From assembly GCF_028769735.1 (NCBI RefSeq), contig NC_088173.1, positions 18,478,038-18,542,037 of the forward strand: a stretch of DNA of 64,000 nt. Direction: 5' to 3'. The notes beneath the pieces were generated by a model, which saw nothing but the letters and a program-made list of their open reading frames with translations, searched no databases and was not told the DNA's origin. The DNA comes from Zonotrichia leucophrys gambelii. Taxonomy: Eukaryota > Chordata > Aves > Passeriformes > Passerellidae. Of this stretch, positions 39,401-51,540 are shown in pieces. Each line of letters starts with the position of its first letter. Position 1 is the stretch's first letter. The position numbers and the translations under genes were made by a program.

Positions 39401-40054
39401 TTCTAATTTTGACATGCCATCAGCAATACAGAGAAAGTGCAAGCAGACTGCTGAAGGCCATAAATTATCTGCAGGTCTACCTGCACAAGGCACTTTGTCA
39501 TTCTGTCCAGACCAGAGAAGTCTGTGACATGTATCAGTTGAAATTCAAGGTGACCTCCATCCCTGCACTGTTATTCCCCACTCATGTAAAAATTAGATGC
39601 TCCATTCCCATCTTCATGTCATAACTGTTGCCTATGAATATTGTACCTACTTGGAAAATTTCATCGATTCCCAGGGGACAAGCATGGACATTAACATTCT
39701 TGTCAAAGAGATTATTGGATTTTCAATCTACTAAATATGGAAAGAAATCTCAAGCAGATTGGTTTTGCCTCAGGTATGTATTCTGGTCATGAAAGTCCTT
39801 TTTTTTTTATGCCTTGCATTTGATTACTGCAATATATCTTAGAATATACAGCAAAAAGGAAAAAAAAAGAAGTCTGAAGTTGCTCAAACATCCAGTCACA
39901 CTGAATATACATATAAATATCACTTTTAGGTATTCAGGATTTACTTCATATTTTAAAATGCTCAAGTGAACCAAGGTTACGTTATTACTGGAGGCAACAG
40001 CATAACTACAATCTTTGTAGACATACCAAGCTAGTCTAAAATTAGCTGACTCCT
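36472..40054. other. AT-rich non-coding stretch with a purine tract
   Basis: No gene is recognised. A GA-rich purine tract runs about 38201-38252 (GAGAGAAGGAGAAAAAGAGA and similar). A plus-strand 121-codon frame (39259-39624) has no family resemblance. The possible exon at 39675-39773 is listed separately. Confidence 0.5.
39675..39773 (+). other. Candidate 99-bp exon (unproven)
   Basis: A moderate acceptor (CATCGATTCCCAG) precedes 99 bases ending CTCAG before a strong GTATGT donor. After one leading base the frame is open for 32 codons (starting GQAWTLTFLSKRLLDFQSTK) and leaves two bases. A second frame is also partly open, which weakens the coding reading. The peptide is not recognised. Confidence 0.1.
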
Positions 40055-40180
40055 GTATGCTGCCATTGTTGCCATAGCAGCCCAGAGCTCAGGATTTGTT
40101 ATCAATGCCTCGACGTAGCTTTGCAGCCACAGGGAGACTCATGCACGCAAAGTGTGCGTCAGCCAAAGAATTCTGAACAT
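40055..40180. promoter_or_regulatory. CpG-bearing pocket, possible conserved element
   Basis: In CpG-poor surroundings this short stretch holds four CpGs (CTCGACGTAG, GCACGCAAAG, GTGCGTCAG), a SOX-like CCATTGTTG at about 40063, and a small inverted repeat (ACGC/GCGT around 40145-40157). Retention of CpGs and balanced composition are typical of conserved non-coding elements, but no alignment is available here. The regulatory role is inference. Confidence 0.25.
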
Positions 40181-43100
40181 AGGTTTGACCACATCACATA
40201 ATTAAATGTAATGCTACCATTTTTAAGTAGTTTAAGATAATTCCTAACTGAATTCCTGTCTGGATTAAATTCTCACAGTGACATGGCCTAGTGAATAATT
40301 TTATAAACTATTCTGAACACCAGAAGTTCACTATTTTAACCTGAGTTTTCATTACAAAAAAAATTAGACTCCTCTGCCATTTTTTTCCTTTCTAGACTGA
40401 CTGTTACTATAAAATATGAATAAGTCATAGTTTGTAATCTAAATTTACTCCTCCACACAAAGAAAGCTTTATTGATTTAAGCTCAAGTAACTATAGTAGA
40501 ACATTCATTCTAATTATAAATAAATAGATGAGTCTACCTGTAGTAGACCAAGACTGTAGAAGTATTTAAATTTTTTTAGTTATTTTGATTTCCCAGTTTC
40601 TAAGAGCCAATACTCTTGGGATAACTTGGTTTGCTTTGCCTAGGAAATTTAAGTACCTTATCATTAACCAATGTTTCATAATGAGAAGCTTCCAGTCCCA
40701 TATGCCCTTGGTAGAAACATGATAGTTATTTTTTGTATCATTCCAAAAAAGGAAGCTCCAATACAATTTCCCTGAAGCATTCTTAGTAGTATGAAATCAG
40801 GAATGAATAAATGGAATTAATATAAAATCAGGAATATATAAATATAATTTTAAATATATCCTGATGATTTCAGGAAATACTTGAGACTGCCATTTCAGCT
40901 TTAAAAGGCCAGTTTGGGAGAAAATGCTGCAGCTGACTTTCAGTAAGCCGAGATAGTAAGATGAATTTTGGATGTAGCAATTAAAAGGTGTTGCCTTATG
41001 TAATAACTACTCTTTCTTCTTCCCTTAACCACGCAATTGCTGCTACTGCACCGATAACTTGGTAGCAATAAAGCCCTAAAAATTTTGAATCATTTTCAGG
41101 AATAAAAAAATGTTAAAGAGTAAGGAAACTACATCTGCATCTCAGAATAATCCCTGAATATCAGGTCTAGCAAGACATTTAGAAACCTGAAGTTATTGGA
41201 AAGATTCACAGATTCTTGAAGAATAATTTTACACATTGTAGGAAAGAATCTGAACTCCCCAAGGAAGCTTATAACTTGCACCTACATTTTTCTTTGCAGA
41301 TCTATTTCCTCTGAATTTTAGTCTGAGATACAGTCATCTCCCCCTGAAAAGAACTAGCACTTTGATTTTTCATCTAGCAATAGAGACCCTCACACAAAGG
41401 CACCATCCTTCACGTGGCAAGTGAAATACCTAGTGGAATTGCAGACAAAAATTGATGTGGAGAAGAAAAAAAATAAAGAGTTTGCCCTTCTTTTTCAAGC
41501 ATCTCCTCCTCTATTACAGAAAAAACCCTGGAATATGGCAAAATCTAAGATAACCTACAAGACAAAAGGTTTTCCCTGTGCCCTCTCTATTCTAGGTATT
41601 CTAGGAGTTCAAGAAACATTGCAAACACATCACAAACACAAAGATGCGATAAAGATGGAGAACCTGAAGAGGTCTGGCATTTAAAAATATAAACAACCTT
41701 TTTGATATACTTACTAACTCAAAAATAAAGAGTGGTTTCTTTTTACTTTTATGAAATTTGTTTTTAAAGTTTTAGGTTACGTTAAATGAGTTTCATTGAT
41801 ATGATATGAAATACCTTGCTTGTGTTATCAGTCTTTCATTTCCTGTTTTCCTAAGGGTAGGCTATCTTCTGTCATATGTAGCAACAATCATTCATTTTTC
41901 TCAGGTATTCTATCAAATATTCATTCCTACAGCTTTATCATGGCATTAATCATCTGACACCCTTTGCTTTTTGTTGAAAGAGTTTCCTGAAAAGTTTTTA
42001 TTGTGTTTTCTTTCCCGCCTGTGTATTACAAAAATTCACTTTAATACATTCTAGTCTGAGTCAGGTAACAGCATTTTGTCTCATGATTTTTACTTATGGA
42101 TATTGTTAATGACATGGCAAGGATTAATGTGATAAGAGTAATTAATGTAGAGAACCATAACAGTGATTATTGAACAAGACAAAACATCTAGTGCAAACAA
42201 TATTAAGCATGTGGTTGGACATCTCCTTTAGATTTTCTACTGAGCACTTGACTTATGTCTTACAGAGCACGTTTATACAGCCAATACCTTAAATAAGTTA
42301 CCAACAGTGAACCAATTAGAAGAACTAACAGACAAGGACCATAATTTTGCTGTGTTTTAACTTTGTGTTTTTCCCTTCCAGGAAAAGGAAATTTCAGGCT
42401 TTTAATCAGCCAGAAATGCATTCCTCCCATTGTATACAGCACAGTCCTTTTTCTTTTTGTCAAAGTGCAGCACCAAATCTTCCTCATTTGACAAATTCTT
42501 TCCTTTAAGGGAAAAGGAAGGACTAAGAAATATATATGGATCTCTTTCCTATGTAGCATCAATTTTTTTTGTGGGTAGTTTCTTATGATTTATTTTCAAT
42601 ACAGAGAAGACATGAGAGTTTGATTCAGAGATTTTTAAGGGTTTTTTGGGAATACAACATAGCGAAGTCACTAAGTCACTAAGTTTTGCTGTAACATATC
42701 TAGTGGTTATGGTACAGCAATAAACCCCAGCAATCCATAGTAGCAATAATCTGGGGTGGTTTGCTCTTTATATCAGTGTAATTCTCTTTTGGTGAGGATG
42801 AAATGAAAGAGTCAAAAAGATTGAACAAAGATGCTCAACTTTCTGACAGCTTTCCGAGGATGCTGACATTCTCCATCTCTTTCTTTAGATCATGCTTACT
42901 ATTTGCAATATGACTGCATGCTTTTATGTACTATGAAAACAAAAAAATGCAGTTTGTTATTTCAAATTATATCATTTTTTAAGCAGATACACCAGCAAAG
43001 CTTTGAAGGAGACAGAGTTTTCATATACTCACTAACACAAGGTAACTGGGCTGTCTGGCAAGTATAAACTTTTAGGTAATTACAGGGGTTTAGTGCCCTT

Positions 43101-45834
43101 CATGACCTCATCATATTCCATTTTCTGAATATCTCCATGCCTAAATATGCAGAAATACCTGGACAATTGAAACTTTGATCAAGGAGAAACAGGAGTGTGC
43201 ATGTTCCAACAGCAATGACAAGCCAGAAACCAAGAACCATCACAGAACAGAGCCCTCATGAACAAGGTCACAGTCTCACTGTATCCAAACAGGCTGAAAT
43301 CCAGTACCTATTCAGGGAGCTCAGCCACAAACAGCATAAGATGATCAAAACCAGGACTGAAGACAAAGCAACCTACAAGGCAGTGTATGGTTCATTGAGG
43401 AAAATCAGTCATCAAGCTGAGCCAGATCCAACAAAATTCAGGAAAGATCTCCATGCCCAGGACAGAAAAGAGAATCCTACAGGATGTAGGGGTGCATGCC
43501 TCAGTTGAAGCTGGTCAAGATGGTTCAGATTTTGTAGCATGCTCAAGGCCCTGACAGAATGCCACTCACACTGGCAATATCATTGCCAAATTTTCCAGAG
43601 GCCTGATTTGTGTTTCTATTTAATAATTTGTATGATTGCAGTAACTGATATGGATTTAAAGTTGAAAAAAGGATCTTCAGTTCAAGGATATGGGGTGACA
43701 GTAGTATGAAAGCAACCTCTGAAGTGCCCTACTGTTAAGAGTTTTATTTCCATGCTAGCAAGTATATAAGTGTTTCCATAAAGAGCATTAGGGTTATTTC
43801 TAGTTCTAATGCATTTCCTCAAATGAAGAGGTCAACCCAGCAATACAGACTGTATAACAAACATCTCACTAGGCTGATGCTGTAATGTCAAAAGTCTATG
43901 AGAATTAAGCTAGTCTAGCCTAGGATTATATCTCCTCTGTCAGTCTGAGAACTTGAACAGTATATGAGCACAGTAAATATGAAAAAATATCTGCACAGTT
44001 GCCAGTGTGTTGCTTGGCTGACCAGAATTACTGCTTCTTGCATCATGTAATTTTACATATCGATTTGTTTTTATTTATGTATGCTTAGACAACCTTATGC
44101 ACCCTTCAGAAACTGAATTTCTCTTTTGAGACTCAAGGAACTGATGAGACAAAAACAATTCTAGGTATCTATTACGAGTGGTTACACCGTTGTTTTAGCC
44201 TGTAGCTATGTTTTGCCATTTAGTCAATCTTAATAATTCATTATTTGTTGGCAGATTTTAAAGGAAATACTCTTGGACGTATCACTGAAGGTTTTAATGG
44301 TTTTATTTTTGTTATTTTATTTTTTGTTCTGTCTAATAAAAATTTGCTGTTAAGTAGAGGAAAGGAACAGTAGATTTGAAAACAAGATCTCTAGAAAAAG
44401 TCAAGGCTAATCAATTACAGGGTGAAGTAAGGCAGGTTTTAGGTGGTCTCAGGTCAATTGAAGTGGCTATTTGAAAGGCAGCTGACATGAAAATAAGGTA
44501 TTCTGTCACCAGATCATCTTGCCTTGGGCTCAAAACGTTACAAACTATTAAAAGCTTTCTGTGAAGAGGGAGGTATTTTCAAGGTTTTTTCAGTCTTTCT
44601 ATAGATGAAACCACCATAACAGATAGTATTTTCAATGATTTCATTAGCAGAGATTTTTAGCCCTCTTCACCTTTCCTCACATCTACAAGGAGACAGGCAA
44701 GAATTCACATGCTGGATTTAAAGACTGCCTTCAAATTATTTCGGATGTTGACCAATATTCATCCACATGAAAGATTCTGTTCAGTTCCCATTCAATTAAA
44801 AACACACACAGTATTCTGCTCTGCTAGTTCCCAGGTTTCAGCTGCTTTCCTGCCTTATCACAGGCAACTCTGGCTGATTAAGGAAATAGATGTTCATATT
44901 AAACATTTGGGACAAATATTATGATCCTCTGAGAGTCATAATGGAGGCTGAATGCAAGGCAGAACATTCTGTTTCAAGTAAGAACATATATTTATTTTTC
45001 TTCTGCCTCACAAACTCCATCCTAATTATACCCAGGCACAAACACAGTAGCAGCAAAAGTTGGAGTTCCTGATTTGATCTGAACTTTTCAGTAGACAATA
45101 TTCACTAAGAAAAAACACCTCAAAAACAACCCATAAAGGCATAATTTTCACTAGAATCAGGTTAGAGGGAGAGAAAACAACAGAATAAGAGATTTTGCTA
45201 TCTGACAAAACAGACTTGTACTTGTAGAATAAAAATGGGCTGACTACTGTGCAACAGCTCACACATGCCAGTTTGGTCAGCATGATGCACCCTGAGCCAC
45301 TCAGGAGAGCAGCAGGGGACTCATGAATTTTCACTGCCTTCCCAAAGAGCCCATCTCAGCTAGGCTATTAAAGCCATTTTAACCATAATCTCACCATTAA
45401 CTATCCACCCACACACCACCGACTACAGGTTCTCATGTGAGATGCACATGGATGAAATGAAACATTGCACTTAGCAAGAGCAGCTGCTTCTGTCAGTTTT
45501 CATTTCCAACACAGAGTATTTCTTAGAGTGTTTCTAAACAAGTGGTAGCAGAAAATGTATACATGGTGAAAGAATAAAAAGGCACTAAATATTATATACA
45601 TCTTTAAATCATATAGCAACACTTGTAAGTTACACTTAGAGTACCATATATCATTTAAGCCCTCCAAAAGTAGTAACCTCTATGTACATGTCTGTATTTT
45701 ACATTCTTAAAGTGTTGTTTATGCATTCTGTATTTAAATTCTGATTTCATGGAGCATAACCCTGGAGCAGTTTCTCCCTGAGCTCCTGGAATTAATAGAT
45801 TACAGGGTCAGGGAGATCTTATGGAAGTTTTATT
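40181..45834. other. Non-coding stretch
   Basis: No gene is recognised. The 103-codon plus-strand frame at 43197-43508 sits in sequence unusually rich in A, C and G relative to the flanks. Its product is rich in Lys, Gln, Thr and His and has no signal peptide or recognised motif; it is discussed as a finding. The remainder is AT-rich unique DNA. Confidence 0.5.
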
Positions 45835-46401
45835 ATGCTCTTGGAGGAGCAAAATCTAATTTTGGTAAAAATTACAACCTCAGATCCATGTATACATCAG
45901 TCTAACTGTCATCTGTTCCAGACAGTCATCTGTCTGCAAGAGACAAGAACACTGAAAATGAAAACCCGCAAATACAAATATACATTAAAGATGGCAAACA
46001 GTGTATCCAAATCACAAACAGACATTTCTCCCTCCATCAGACTCACTAGTTTCCATTCCTCTGTCCCATTTTCACTTTTTTCCCCTCCATTTTACCATTC
46101 TCCATTCCATTTTTCTTTCTCCAACATTTATCCCCTTCTGACTCAGCCTCTGCTGCTCCAGGCTTCCAAAGGCACCACCCACTGCTTTTTCTCTAACCAA
46201 AAGTCATTCAAGGCATTTGATTTTTCTGCTGCCTCAGTTATGAGCAGAGGAAACAGAGACTTCTGTCCTCCTTCCATCTGCTCTCCTGTCCAGCTCCCCA
46301 GTGGTTACCGAGCATTCTCTTGTCTGCAGTGGGAGCTGCAGGATAACTTTGGGCAGTCACTCCCTGCCAGCAATAGAATACCTCAAAGCTTTTGCTTCTA
46401 G
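45835..46401 (+). other. Longest ORF in the window (188 codons), probably not a gene
   Basis: An ATG-to-stop frame of 188 codons rich in Ser, Phe, Pro and Leu. Its middle third crosses a pyrimidine-rich tract (about 46048-46140), where purine-containing stop codons are scarce, which explains much of its length. The product shows no domain, signal peptide or repeat that I recognise. There is no CpG-rich promoter or AATAAA placement that supports an intronless gene. Codon choice looks like the underlying base composition. Confidence 0.3.
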
Positions 46402-46914
46402 GCAAAGCACATGGAATTTTTTTGGCTTAAACACATTTGAGTAGATTCCACACAAGCCAAAGGGCTTTTATTCACAGAAACCATTTCACGGTCAAGTTTG
46501 AAATTCTCACTTCAAATCCACAGATGCTAAAATTATCCTGCATATAACAATAGGAAATCTAGTAAGAACAAAACATATTTTGCATATAAAATGAAATAAT
46601 AAAGACAGCTTCAAATTTTCTTTTCCTTACAAAAGGACTTCCCTTTTTCCTTATGCAAAATAAGATATTTGCAACCTGGCCTTGTGAAGATGACCCATAT
46701 AGAGTTACATTTATATAGATAGTTAAACTTTGGGACAGGTGCATGACATGGAGGCCATACATCCTAATGTTTCGCACTTGGCAAAATTACAAGAGAGAAA
46801 AGCCTCAGACTGCTTTAACAAGAAATTAATGTTAATGGAGAACTGCAGAGCCCACCCTTCCAGTAACACAGAGATAGCTTTTATTCCTTGTAATCATTCT
46901 TAATTTTCTTTAAA
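46402..46914. other. AT-rich non-coding stretch
   Basis: Nothing recognisable. The only frame of note (46559-46777, minus) is a short ORF with no resemblance to a protein. Confidence 0.5.
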
Positions 46915-47060
46915 GGTTTGGGAAATGATTATGCATGGAAAACTGTCATCTTGGCTGCTGCTTATCAGTAAATGTCAAAAGATCACATAGCTATGTGATC
47001 ACAAACTATGATTTCACCTGCCAGGGTGCAAAGCTGCTAGCCATTTAGGGGCCCTTGTAT
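46915..47060. promoter_or_regulatory. Possible conserved element around a palindrome
   Basis: Balanced composition with clustered motif-like strings: ATGATTATGCATG (POU/octamer-like, about 46926), the 20-bp palindrome at 46981-47000, CACCTG (E-box) at about 47015 and TTTAGGGGCCCTTG at about 47044. The clustering is suggestive, but each motif alone is common. No alignment supports it here. Confidence 0.2.
46981..47000. repeat. Perfect 20-bp palindrome
   Basis: GATCACATAGCTATGTGATC is its own reverse complement with no spacer. The flanking bases (A on each side) do not extend it. It contains two inverted TCACA half-sites (TCACAT/ATGTGA). Dimeric transcription factors bind such dyads, but no factor can be assigned from sequence alone. 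Confidence 0.9.
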
Positions 47061-48809
47061 ATAAGCTGTATAAAAATATCCTTAAACTAATTAAAATAGT
47101 TAATGAAAAATTTACTACAAAATTATTATTTTATAATTATATTAAATATCTTTTTCTGAATATGTTATTTGAAGAATAAGATGGAAGACGTGTACTGAAT
47201 TAAGGAGAGTTGTACACAATAAAAACACAGCCCATCTGCAAAGCATCATCTCTGCTTGATTTTAAAGTGATCCATATAACAAAGCACTGATTTTTTAAGT
47301 AACACATATGATATATAAGACAATTGATTAAGTCACAATTTTTTTGAAATCATAATACAAGAACCCTCAAGATGTGATTTAACAAAAGAGATACAATTTC
47401 AAGCTTGCAATCTCTTCCCCCTTACTCTCCTCAGAACACATTCTTGTGGAGTGAAATGAAGAGATGATAAAGGAAAAGTGAGAAAACAGAGTTGTAAAAC
47501 AGAGAGTTTGGAATTATAAAGTAACACAAGAAGAAAGAGAAGATGGAAAAATCAAAGAAACTATTTATTAAGAGATAAAGAAATGAAAATAAAACTTTGA
47601 AGATAAGAATTAATATTACAAAAACCTATAGGTGGGAGAAAATGAAATGGCAAAGGGATGGAAAGGGAGGATGAAATAAAATTCTCATAAGCAATATGTA
47701 CTCTGAAGGACTGTTGAGTGATGGGGAGACACAGAAAACTAAAATAGATATTAAAAGGCAAGTACATAATTCCCCTCACACTGTCTATTAATACTAAATA
47801 AAAATTGTATTTCAAAATACATATTGGCAATTACTTAGAAAATGTACACATAATATATCCTTGCAACATTGTTGCGTGTGCCTATAAATTTACTAGATGA
47901 ATACTTATACTTCAAGTACATGGTTTTAAGCCCTCTCTCAGATAATTAAGATAGTAACTGTCACTGCACATATCTGAAATCTTGAGCTCCACTTAGTCTT
48001 AGCATTGTCATTAAGTGAGCCTAAAATAGCCAGTAAGAGGTGAGGGTATTTCACAGTAATGCCTTGTGCATACCCTATTTCCTACTGTAATGCATGTAAA
48101 ACTAGTGGCCTGAATTCTGGGGAGTTAAAGGGTTATCTTTGTAAAGGCTAAATAGATTGGAATTTTCTTTCCTCATCCATCATGGAAATACCTAGAATAA
48201 ACCCAGGAGCAGGAAAAGAAAGGTTATAAACATCCAAATGGTTCATTAAAACATTCAGAGTCTCCTTTTTGTGACAAATATTTCAAATTGAAAATTGTAT
48301 ATAGTATGCCACTGCACTCTTTGCAAAAGAATTTATCAAAACAAAGAGCTGAGGTGAGATATGACCCAGAAAATCAAACCAAAACAGCTTTGGTGAGACC
48401 TACCAAACTTGCAGCATAATAACAACTGCTTTGCTTAAAGTAGTACAATGACACACCAAAGAGTGTAATTTAAATTTCCACATTCATGAGGAATTGTACT
48501 TGTTTCTGGTTGAAAAAAAAAATCTTACTGTTTAAACACTTTCAAAGGGACAGTTAAAATCTTGATCACTCTTTTTTCCCCATCAGTTAATTTCACACAG
48601 GAGAATTAAATAAATAGATTACAATATGTTGACTTGCATGGATTAACACTACTTCAAGAAGAAGTCGAGTTATTTCAAATTGTAATGGTTCACAAAGTAA
48701 TTATCTTTTCTTCCTGCAATTTCAGGTCTTTAGGTAATTGATTTTGTCTGTAAATATATCTATCAGTCTTATTTTCCTTACTGTCTGGCATATTTATTTC
48801 CTGTTTACT
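47061..48809. other. AT-rich non-coding stretch
   Basis: No gene or repeat recognised. A minus-strand 89-codon ORF at 47561-47830 gives a Phe/Ile/Leu-rich product with no resemblance to a protein. Confidence 0.55.
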
Positions 48810-49110
48810 CTCAGGGCCTGGAACTGACACTCTGGCCTCCTGGGAGTACAGTGGCCTGTGCTCAAGGATAGCTCTCTGATAAGGAACTAGCCCAAATTTA
48901 CACTTCTCTGAAGGAAGAGCTATTCAAGAAAGAACCTTATGGATCTCGCATAAGGTTCTTCATCCAGGAGCTTCCTCAGGCCATGCCATTGACCCTTGTT
49001 CCCTGCCGTGCCTTTGTGTGCCCACACACCTTTGTGATCCAGAGCTGGCACTGCAGCCCTGGTGAGAGATCCCTGGGCTGTGTCTGACCCTCGCCACCAT
49101 CACAGGTCCT
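48810..49110. repeat. GC-richer block of unknown origin
   Basis: The composition shifts abruptly at about 48810 (GGGCCTGGAACTGACACTCT) and stays balanced to about 49110 (CTCGCCACCATCACAGGTCC), against AT-rich flanks. That profile resembles the LTR and CR1 insertions elsewhere in the window, so an old retroelement fragment is likely, but I cannot match it to a family. It contains the hairpin at 48930-48960. Confidence 0.3.
48930..48960. repeat. Perfect 12-bp stem, 7-base loop
   Basis: The left arm AAGAACCTTATG (48930-48941) and right arm CATAAGGTTCTT (48949-48960) are exact reverse complements around GATCTCG. The stem includes four G-C pairs. Flanking bases do not extend it, so it is shorter than a typical microRNA precursor stem. 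Confidence 0.9.
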
Positions 49111-50489
49111 GCAATGAAGAGAGAAAACAAAACCAATCAGACAAAATGCATGAACTCCATACAGGTGAAACAGTTATTGCACATTTCTGAGTGTCATCTC
49201 CAGCACCACACTGTAAACCTGAGCTGTAAGATTCTCTGCGTTGCTTTTCATCTGGTGTTCCTTGCACTGCCTTTGCCTGCCTGTTTTCATTCAAACAGAA
49301 GCTGCTACAAGAAATTGCCAATGGCCAATTCTCCATTGCTTCTTTCCTTACAAATAGGCAGTGACACTCTTCCATCACAACACCTCAGAGCATCAGCTGG
49401 ATATCCTTCTAGGTCACTGGAAGGATTACACCTGGGCAAGAAGAGACTGAGACACATCTGAGAGACTGTAAGACAGAGACACAGAGTCTGTGCAGCTATC
49501 TCCAGAACTAATCAAAAACCAAATACTTCCACAAATGAATAAGAGGGAAAACTGGAATGTTCTATGCATTTGGGATATTTACCACAGCTAGAAATGATAT
49601 ATTACAAAAAGCTTAGAGGACATAGTTTGCCGTTCCTGCTTGTTCTGACACTAGATTAATAGGAACGCCACACAGCATACTAGTCTCACATTATGCATGA
49701 TAACATGCACACACACATAAAATAGACCTTAGATTTTAATGATGATATTAAAATTGGTGTTTGTAATTTCTTGTAGTAAACATGGTGCCCTTTATTGCCT
49801 TTCCTTCTGTATCCCTGATGGATTATCTCTGATATGAATCAGTGTTTGTTTAGGCAACTTGAGCTTTGTTGTGTTGCAGTGGCAGAACACAACAGGAAAA
49901 GGGGCGACAATATTGAATATACAACATCTACTCTTCAATTTTTAACATGGGTTTGAAGTTAATTTCTTAGAATGTTGCATATTTAGCAATTATGCATAAA
50001 ATTAAATAATATAACAAAGGATAAACTAAGAATAGTCACACCATAAGATAGAATCTGAAGGGACAGAATTCATTAAATCCAAATTTATGGACATAAGTTA
50101 ATGTTGCTAGGTTGATATCTGCTCCACAATATCTAACATTTTCCAAATGTTCCCAGTCCAATTGTTAACAACCTGCTGTACAAACAGTAATGTCAGTAGG
50201 CTGAGGAAGAAATAAAATGCTACAAATAAAATTTAAAGAAATTAATTCAATACCAATTCAACCACAAATATGCTTGCTTAGCCTAATGTTGCCATTATCT
50301 ACCTATTTCAATAAAACCTGAGTGTTATGAACTGAAAATACTGAATGGGAATAAAAAGTAGATGTTTGATGGAATTAAGACTGAATTATTGCCTCCTTCA
50401 AGAAGAGTATACAAGAGACATGTTTCTATACTATTTTTTTTAAAAGGGTGACCTGTTGAGGTTCATACAAACAGACAAAGGAAAGAACT
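49111..50489. other. Non-coding stretch
   Basis: No gene is recognised. Overlapping frames on opposite strands (49114-49461 plus, 115 codons; 49100-49378 minus, 92 codons) occupy the same moderately GC-richer DNA. Neither resembles a protein. Confidence 0.5.
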
Positions 50490-51090
50490 TACACTGCCCT
50501 TTGCAGGCAGGCCCCCATTTTGTTTCCTTTAGGATCATTCAATTTCTTTTGCCTTGCTGTGGAAGTCAACCAGAGCTTCCCAGCTCTGTGACCATTTTGA
50601 CACACTACATGTGCTAGGTAGGGAACAGCAGAGCCACTGGCTCCACTTGCCCTGCCTGCCACAGGAGGAGCATCCCCCAGCTGGGGCTCCCGGGGCTCCA
50701 GGCTCACAGAAATGCAAGGTTGCACCAAGGACCATCCAAACCAGGACAGTGTTTGCAGCAGTCTCCATGACACAAGTGGAAAGAATGGGGATGTACATCT
50801 GGTAGCACTTTTTAATTGCCTTCCAGGTTCCAAACAGTACAAGGATTTCCTGAGCCAGATATATCTTTTAAACTGTGCAGCCACCATCATCGTGTTTATC
50901 TCGTCACCATGTTTATCTCCTCCAAAGATTTGTCCAGCCTTCCCTTGAGCCCCTGTGAGCTTTTAGCACCTTCAGCAAACAAAGTATTGGTAGACACAGG
51001 TACCTCTACCAGCCCCTGTATGAAGAAGCTAATACACGCTTCCCAGATCTACACCCCTTCCTCAAGGGAAAGGTCTGAAGGCAAGAAAAC
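50490..51090. repeat. Unclassified old interspersed repeat, probable
   Basis: A 600-base block with balanced composition and open frames on both strands. The right half reads AGATTTGTCCAGCCTTCCCT, TGAGC, GTGAGCTTTTAGCACCTTCA, GCAA and, further on, CTGTATGAAGAAGCTAATAC. This order resembles a widespread old repeat in bird genomes (text of the type 'tccagcctcccttgaacc...ttttagca...tgtgaagaagta'). The family and both ends are uncertain. ORFs at 50489-50890 (minus) and 50554-51100 (plus) are by-products of this composition. Confidence 0.4.
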
Positions 51091-51525
51091 TGAAAACTGA
51101 ACTTGATTAAATAAAAAACTTGATGCTGAGAAAAGAGTACAAGAAGTTTACTTTGAGTTCTAAGTGTTAATTTGAAGGAATTTAGAAACAGGCCCTAAGT
51201 ATTTTATCTTCTAAATTTTGTACCCACAAGGCCTAATACTTTTTTATTGCTCTTGGTATTACTTAACAACTCAACTTCTTAGTCACAGGGAACTGTAACC
51301 ACTCTCTTTTCACAGTAATTCTCAAGCTTTTTGGTATTTTAAATATTTTCTATAATTCAAATTAGTTTTCATTCCCTTCCTCCCCATTTTATACATTAAA
51401 TGTGCTGTAAATTATGAGACTTTTATCTATTTTCTAAAATATATTTTTATTACCATAATTCGTACTATGGAAATCTTTGTCTTTTGCTTTTTTTTTCTTA
51501 GTAAAAGGTCTTTTCCCCTCCCAAG
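51091..51525. other. AT-rich non-coding stretch
   Basis: Nothing recognisable. A T-rich stretch around 51488-51500 precedes the GATA dyad. Confidence 0.55.
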
Positions 51526-51540
51526 AGATAAGCCTTATCT
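51526..51540. promoter_or_regulatory. Inverted pair of GATA motifs
   Basis: AGATAAG and CTTATCT flank a single C, giving a 15-base dyad of two full GATA-factor consensus sites (A/T GATA A/G) in opposite orientation. Palindromic GATA sites are known to bind GATA1-3 zinc fingers with high affinity. Whether this one is used is unknown, and AT-rich DNA yields GATA strings often, though less often as a tight dyad. Confidence 0.35.
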
